Assembly (NCBI GenBank): GCA_964485815.1
Contig: CAZAJX010000059.1
Coordinates: 1 to 6,543, forward strand
Reading direction: 5' to 3'
DNA: 6,543 bases
DNA from: SFLA01 sp964485815
GTDB lineage: Bacteria > Bacillota > Clostridia > Oscillospirales > CAG-382
Shown piece after piece: positions 4,486 through 6,543 of this stretch. Numbering within the stretch: position 1 is the first letter of the stretch; each line of letters starts with the position of its first letter. The notes beneath the pieces are model-generated. The model had not been told where the DNA came from and did no database searches. It worked only from the letters and a program-made list of their open reading frames with translations. Both the position numbers and the translations under genes were made by a program.

Positions 4486-5406
4486 TTATTCCGTAAGCCC
4501 CTTTATAAGGGAGGGATATTTGTCCTCCAACGCTCCGAAATCCATTGCGGACGAATAAATTTTCTCCATTTCCCCGTGGTAAAAAGCCGCTTCTCGCAAA
4601 GCCCCCGCCGCCAGATCGTATGCGCGGAATGCAATTTCCGCCCCCTCGGCGCTTAATTCTGCTTCCTTTTGAGTAAACAGTACGTTTCTTCCGTGGAAGT
4701 ACACCCCGTCGTATTCACCGCTGTGGGTGGGGTGGGGAGATAACGTCATTCTCTCTCCGTGGCGGCGCCCGATAGATATAATTTCATTCAAGGTGTCCTC
4801 TTCAACCCGCTCTGTTTTTACCGCCTCGGGGAAGGAATTACATTTTATTTCCCCTTTCCCCGTAAACGCGGCGGAAACACGGCAGTCTGTTTTACCTTTC
4901 AAAGAGGACAAAGCTTCTTTTTCAAACAGCTCTTCACTGTTTTTTGCAGTATTGGCAGGCGTTTTACTTGCTTTTTCAATTTGTACGGCGGCGTTTATAT
5001 ATCCGTATGCCCGTCTGTAGCACTCCGCCTTTTTGCGGGCGAGGGATATTATCTCCTCCCCGTCAAGCTTGCTTAAATCGAAAAAGATACCCATATCAAA
5101 AATTATTTCCTTTGCAAGAGGATATTTCGGCTCCAGAACGTGGGGCGCAGTCCCGTCGGCAATACCTCTTTTTATTTGGGGAAGATATACCCCGTCAAGG
5201 GATTCGGGGTCGGAGGAACAGCGTATCCGCCATACGTCATACCCTTTGCTTTCACAATCATCGGCAAGCCGCTTCATCAGGGTGGATTTTCCGCTTCCCG
5301 GCGTGCCTTTTATTATATACAGCCGCTTTGCATCGGAAAAATATTCGTCCAGATATCCTATAAATCCTTTATCCGTGTTTGTTCCCGCAAAAAATTCCGT
5401 GTTCAT
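4486..5406 (-). CDS. P-loop NTPase, PRK06851-like, with only one Walker A motif
   Basis: The 306-residue protein has a clear Walker A, GTPGSGKST (34-42), after an N-terminal FFAGTNTDKGFIGYLDEYF. CSSDPESLDGVYLPQIK (63-79), DGTAPHVLEPKYP (84-96) and an Arg/Lys/Glu-rich helical stretch follow. This pattern matches the Clostridia family annotated PRK06851, putative ATPases with two related halves. The second half is visible (AAFTGKGEIKCNSF 179-192, SPHPTHSGEYDGVYFHGRN 223-241, a helix and EKIYSSAMDF 281-290). However, no second P-loop lies between about 193 and 223, where a dozen or so residues seem to be missing. At 306 residues it is shorter than the roughly 360 I recall for the family. The ATG at 5406 is preferred over an upstream TTG (5418) because GGAGGG sits five bases before it. 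A good divergent promoter precedes it, and the small membrane protein gene follows. Substrate and role are unknown. Confidence 0.8.
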   Translation of the reverse strand: MNTEFFAGTNTDKGFIGYLDEYFSDAKRLYIIKGTPGSGKSTLMKRLADDCESKGYDVWRIRCSSDPESLDGVYLPQIKRGIADGTAPHVLEPKYPLAKEIIFDMGIFFDLSKLDGEEIISLARKKAECYRRAYGYINAAVQIEKASKTPANTAKNSEELFEKEALSSLKGKTDCRVSAAFTGKGEIKCNSFPEAVKTERVEEDTLNEIISIGRRHGERMTLSPHPTHSGEYDGVYFHGRNVLFTQKEAELSAEGAEIAFRAYDLAAGALREAAFYHGEMEKIYSSAMDFGALEDKYPSLIKGLTE

Positions 5407-5422
5407 AATGCCCTCCAAGGTG

Positions 5423-5451
5423 TTGACAACGCTTTGAAATAAAGATATACT
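5423..5451 (+). promoter_or_regulatory. Sigma-A-type promoter for the GlmU-like gene
   Basis: A perfect TTGACA (5423-5428) and TATACT (5446-5451, five of six) are separated by 17 bases on the plus strand. Transcription would start near 5458 and give a leader of about 34 bases. The start site would fall in the -10 region of the opposing promoter. Confidence 0.82.
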
Positions 5452-5458
5452 GTTAGTA

Positions 5459-5488
5459 ATAATATGTTCTTGAGAGGTAGTTTGCCAA
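5459..5488 (-). promoter_or_regulatory. Probable promoter for the P-loop protein gene
   Basis: On the minus strand TTGGCA (5483-5488, five of six) and TATTAT (5459-5464, five of six) are 18 bases apart. Transcription would start near 5452, giving a leader of about 45 bases with the GGAGGG site. It faces the plus-strand promoter at 5423-5451, with only seven bases between the two -10 boxes. Confidence 0.6.
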
Positions 5489-5491
5489 AAA

Positions 5492-6232
5492 ATGAAAGCT
5501 TTAATACTTGCAGGCGGTAAAGGAAAACGTCTGGGCAGCGATATAACTCATATTCCCAAGGTAATGCGCAAAGCAAACGGCACCCCTTTGCTGGGCTACG
5601 TGCTTAAATATACGGATTCTATCCCCGATGAGGATAAGGTCATTCTGGTGGGGTACGAAAAACAGGTGGTTATGGATGCGTTCCCCTCCTTTGCATACGC
5701 TGTTCAGGAGGAGCAAAAGGGCACGGGCCACGCGGTTATGTGCGCCGCAGATCATTTTAAGGGATATAAAGGGGATGTTCTCGTTATAAACGGAGATATG
5801 CCTCTCCTTCGGCGGGAGAGCGTTTCGGCGCTCCAAAAGCACCACGCCCAAAGCGGTAACGCCTGCACCATACTCACCTTCGTGGCAAAGGGGAATATTC
5901 CTCCCTTCGGTCATATCGTCAGGGACGGTGACGGGAAGGTAACCGCCATTATCGAGCATAAGGACGCTACCGAAGAGCAAAAACGTATTCCCGAGCTTAA
6001 CGGCGGAATATATGTGTTTGATTCTGAAAAGCTGTTCGACGCCCTTTCAAAAATAACCCCCAGCCCCGTAACGGGTGAATATTATCTTACAGACGTACCC
6101 AAGTTCCTCATCTCCGCAGGACATAAGGTGGAAGCGTTTGTCCTTCCCGATGAAACCGAGCTTGCGGGAGTAAATACGGAAGAAGACCTGCGGGAAGTCG
6201 AAAGAATATTAAAAATGAGAAATGACAAATGA
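5492..6232 (+). CDS. Stand-alone GlmU-type nucleotidyltransferase (N-acetylglucosamine-1-phosphate uridylyltransferase-like)
   Basis: The 246-residue protein is collinear with the N-terminal uridylyltransferase half of GlmU, which joins UTP and GlcNAc-1-P to give UDP-GlcNAc for cell-wall synthesis. Signature LAGGKGKRLGS (6-16) and IPKV (21-24, Lys23 matching GlmU Lys25) are present. So are EEQKGTGHA (73-81), NGDMPLL (100-106, Asp102 matching the Mg-binding Asp105), FGHIVRD (139-145), IIEHKDATEEQ (153-163), ELNGGIYVF (168-176), TGEYYLTDV (194-202) and AGVNTEEDL (225-233, Asn228 matching Mg-binding Asn227). All the catalytic residues I can place are kept. The C-terminal left-handed beta-helix acetyltransferase domain of full GlmU (about 450 residues) is absent and is not encoded downstream. 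Sugar specificity is therefore uncertain. The only ribosome-site-like sequence is GAGAGG, an unusual 14 bases upstream, but the N terminus fixes the start. The last codons (KMRNDK) and stop lie in a repeat. Confidence 0.88.
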   Translation: MKALILAGGKGKRLGSDITHIPKVMRKANGTPLLGYVLKYTDSIPDEDKVILVGYEKQVVMDAFPSFAYAVQEEQKGTGHAVMCAADHFKGYKGDVLVINGDMPLLRRESVSALQKHHAQSGNACTILTFVAKGNIPPFGHIVRDGDGKVTAIIEHKDATEEQKRIPELNGGIYVFDSEKLFDALSKITPSPVTGEYYLTDVPKFLISAGHKVEAFVLPDETELAGVNTEEDLREVERILKMRNDK

Positions 6233-6272
6233 GGAATGAGGAATTTCGGTAGTTTTTTGCGGTGCAAAAAAC
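6214..6272 (+). repeat. Half-copy of the ATGAGGAAT repeat family with hairpin
   Basis: ATGAGAAATGACAAATGAGG begins at 6214, inside the end of the nucleotidyltransferase gene. AATGAGGAATTTCGG (6235-6249) is identical to the reverse complement of 3962-3976 in the 122-bp element. In both places two bases separate this box from a T-rich hairpin that starts with G. Here the hairpin arms are GTTTTTTGC (6252-6260) and GCAAAAAAC (6264-6272), a perfect 9-bp stem with a 3-base loop. No second terminal repeat is seen downstream. The hairpin lacks a following T-run, so it is not a clear terminator. Confidence 0.75.
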
Positions 6273-6288
6273 AAATTTAATTTATTGC

Positions 6289-6420
6289 GGCGGGAGTGAA
6301 CCCCCGCCCTACGGTTATCGAACAGCTGTAGGTATATTGTAGGGCAGGGGCTTGCCGGGGTTCCCAAAAAATGCGGCAGCATTTTTCGGGGTGCCCCTTG
6401 CTCCTGCCGCAAACTGTTCG
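6289..6420. repeat. Nested inverted-repeat element, possible structured RNA or palindromic repeat
   Basis: A hairpin GGCGGG/CCCGCC (6289-6294, 6303-6308) is followed by an extended nested fold. CGAACAG (6319-6325) pairs with CTGTTCG (6414-6420), GGCAGG (6343-6348) with CCTGCC (6403-6408), and GGGG (6357-6360) with CCCC (6394-6397). The centre is CCC-A-AAAAATGC (6363-6374) with GCATTTTT-C-GGG (6379-6390) around loop GGCA. GCCCTAC (6306-6312) and GTAGGGC (6339-6345) offer an alternative pairing. The strand of any transcript is not evident. It resembles intergenic palindromic repeats common in gut Clostridia, but I cannot assign a family. Confidence 0.6.
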
Positions 6421-6543
6421 CACAAAACTACTGTCCTCTGCGGTTGCTCTTCGTTCATACTTATTACACAAACAAACTCTCCCCGAGCAATGCTCGGTGG
6501 TCGTAAAACAGTAATATGCGAATTTCTTGGAACAGGCATGATC
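6421..6543. other. Non-coding right edge with a short hairpin
   Basis: I see no convincing gene here. CCGAGC (6483-6488) and GCTCGG (6492-6497) form a 6-bp hairpin with loop AAT. A minus-strand ATG at 6456 opens a frame MNEEQPQRTVVLC, but it has no ribosome site and runs straight into the nested repeat. The sequence is cut by the window edge. Confidence 0.4.

Noticed and set aside
5407..5418. TTG start at 5418 for the P-loop protein
   Set aside because: These codons contain the GGAGGG ribosome site that serves the ATG at 5406.
6315..6539. Minus-strand frame of 74 codons at the right end, and overlapping frames at 6209-6471
   Set aside because: These frames run through the nested inverted repeats, overlap each other in different frames and lack ribosome sites. 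Their sequence is explained by the palindromes.
1..6543. CRISPR array, riboswitch, restriction, toxin-antitoxin or phage genes
   Set aside because: Repeats are not regularly spaced with unique spacers, leaders are short, and no coding region resembles Cas, nuclease, toxin or phage proteins.

Overview
The window reads as chromosomal DNA from a low-to-mid G+C Clostridia-type Bacillota, most like an uncultured gut Oscillospiraceae/Ruminococcaceae genome. This rests on the gene families (a YtvI/AI-2E-type membrane protein, a TIGR04086-like small membrane protein, a PRK06851-like P-loop protein), strong GGAGG ribosome binding sites, an encoded tRNA CCA end and short 'ATGAGGAAT' repeats at gene ends. 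It is inferred from sequence features; no database search was possible.

Layout. (1) 1-494, minus strand: two tandem, apparently paralogous small lipoproteins behind one good promoter; the second runs off the left edge. (2) 554-1004: a very A+T-rich island holding a four-helix-bundle (23S rRNA intervening-sequence-protein family) gene broken by one in-frame TAA. The island lies between two copies of the tRNA-Glu 3' end. (3) 1172-1319: tRNA-Glu(CTC), minus strand, with its own promoter and terminator. (4) 1353-3896, plus strand: an AI-2E/YtvI-type polytopic membrane protein, then a large secreted, membrane-anchored surface protein of unknown function, then a strong terminator. (5) 3900-4021: a 122-bp element with 21-bp imperfect terminal inverted repeats, wedged between convergent genes and overlapping the stop codon of the next one. 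(6) 4017-5406, minus strand: a P-loop protein followed by a small four-helix membrane protein. (7) 5407-5491: a compact divergent intergenic region with two facing promoters. (8) 5492-6232, plus strand: a stand-alone GlmU-type uridylyltransferase domain whose last codons come from a second, related repeat. (9) 6233-6543: no convincing gene; nested inverted repeats.

How the genes work together: no pathway is evident. The membrane and surface proteins at 1353-3857 probably share a transcript, as do the P-loop and small membrane proteins. The nucleotidyltransferase probably feeds sugar-nucleotide (cell wall or glycan) synthesis. I see no defence system, CRISPR array or integrase. The most unusual material is the non-coding architecture: the tRNA-derived direct repeat around the pseudogene, a two-copy repeat family with a covarying hairpin, and the nested fold near the right end.
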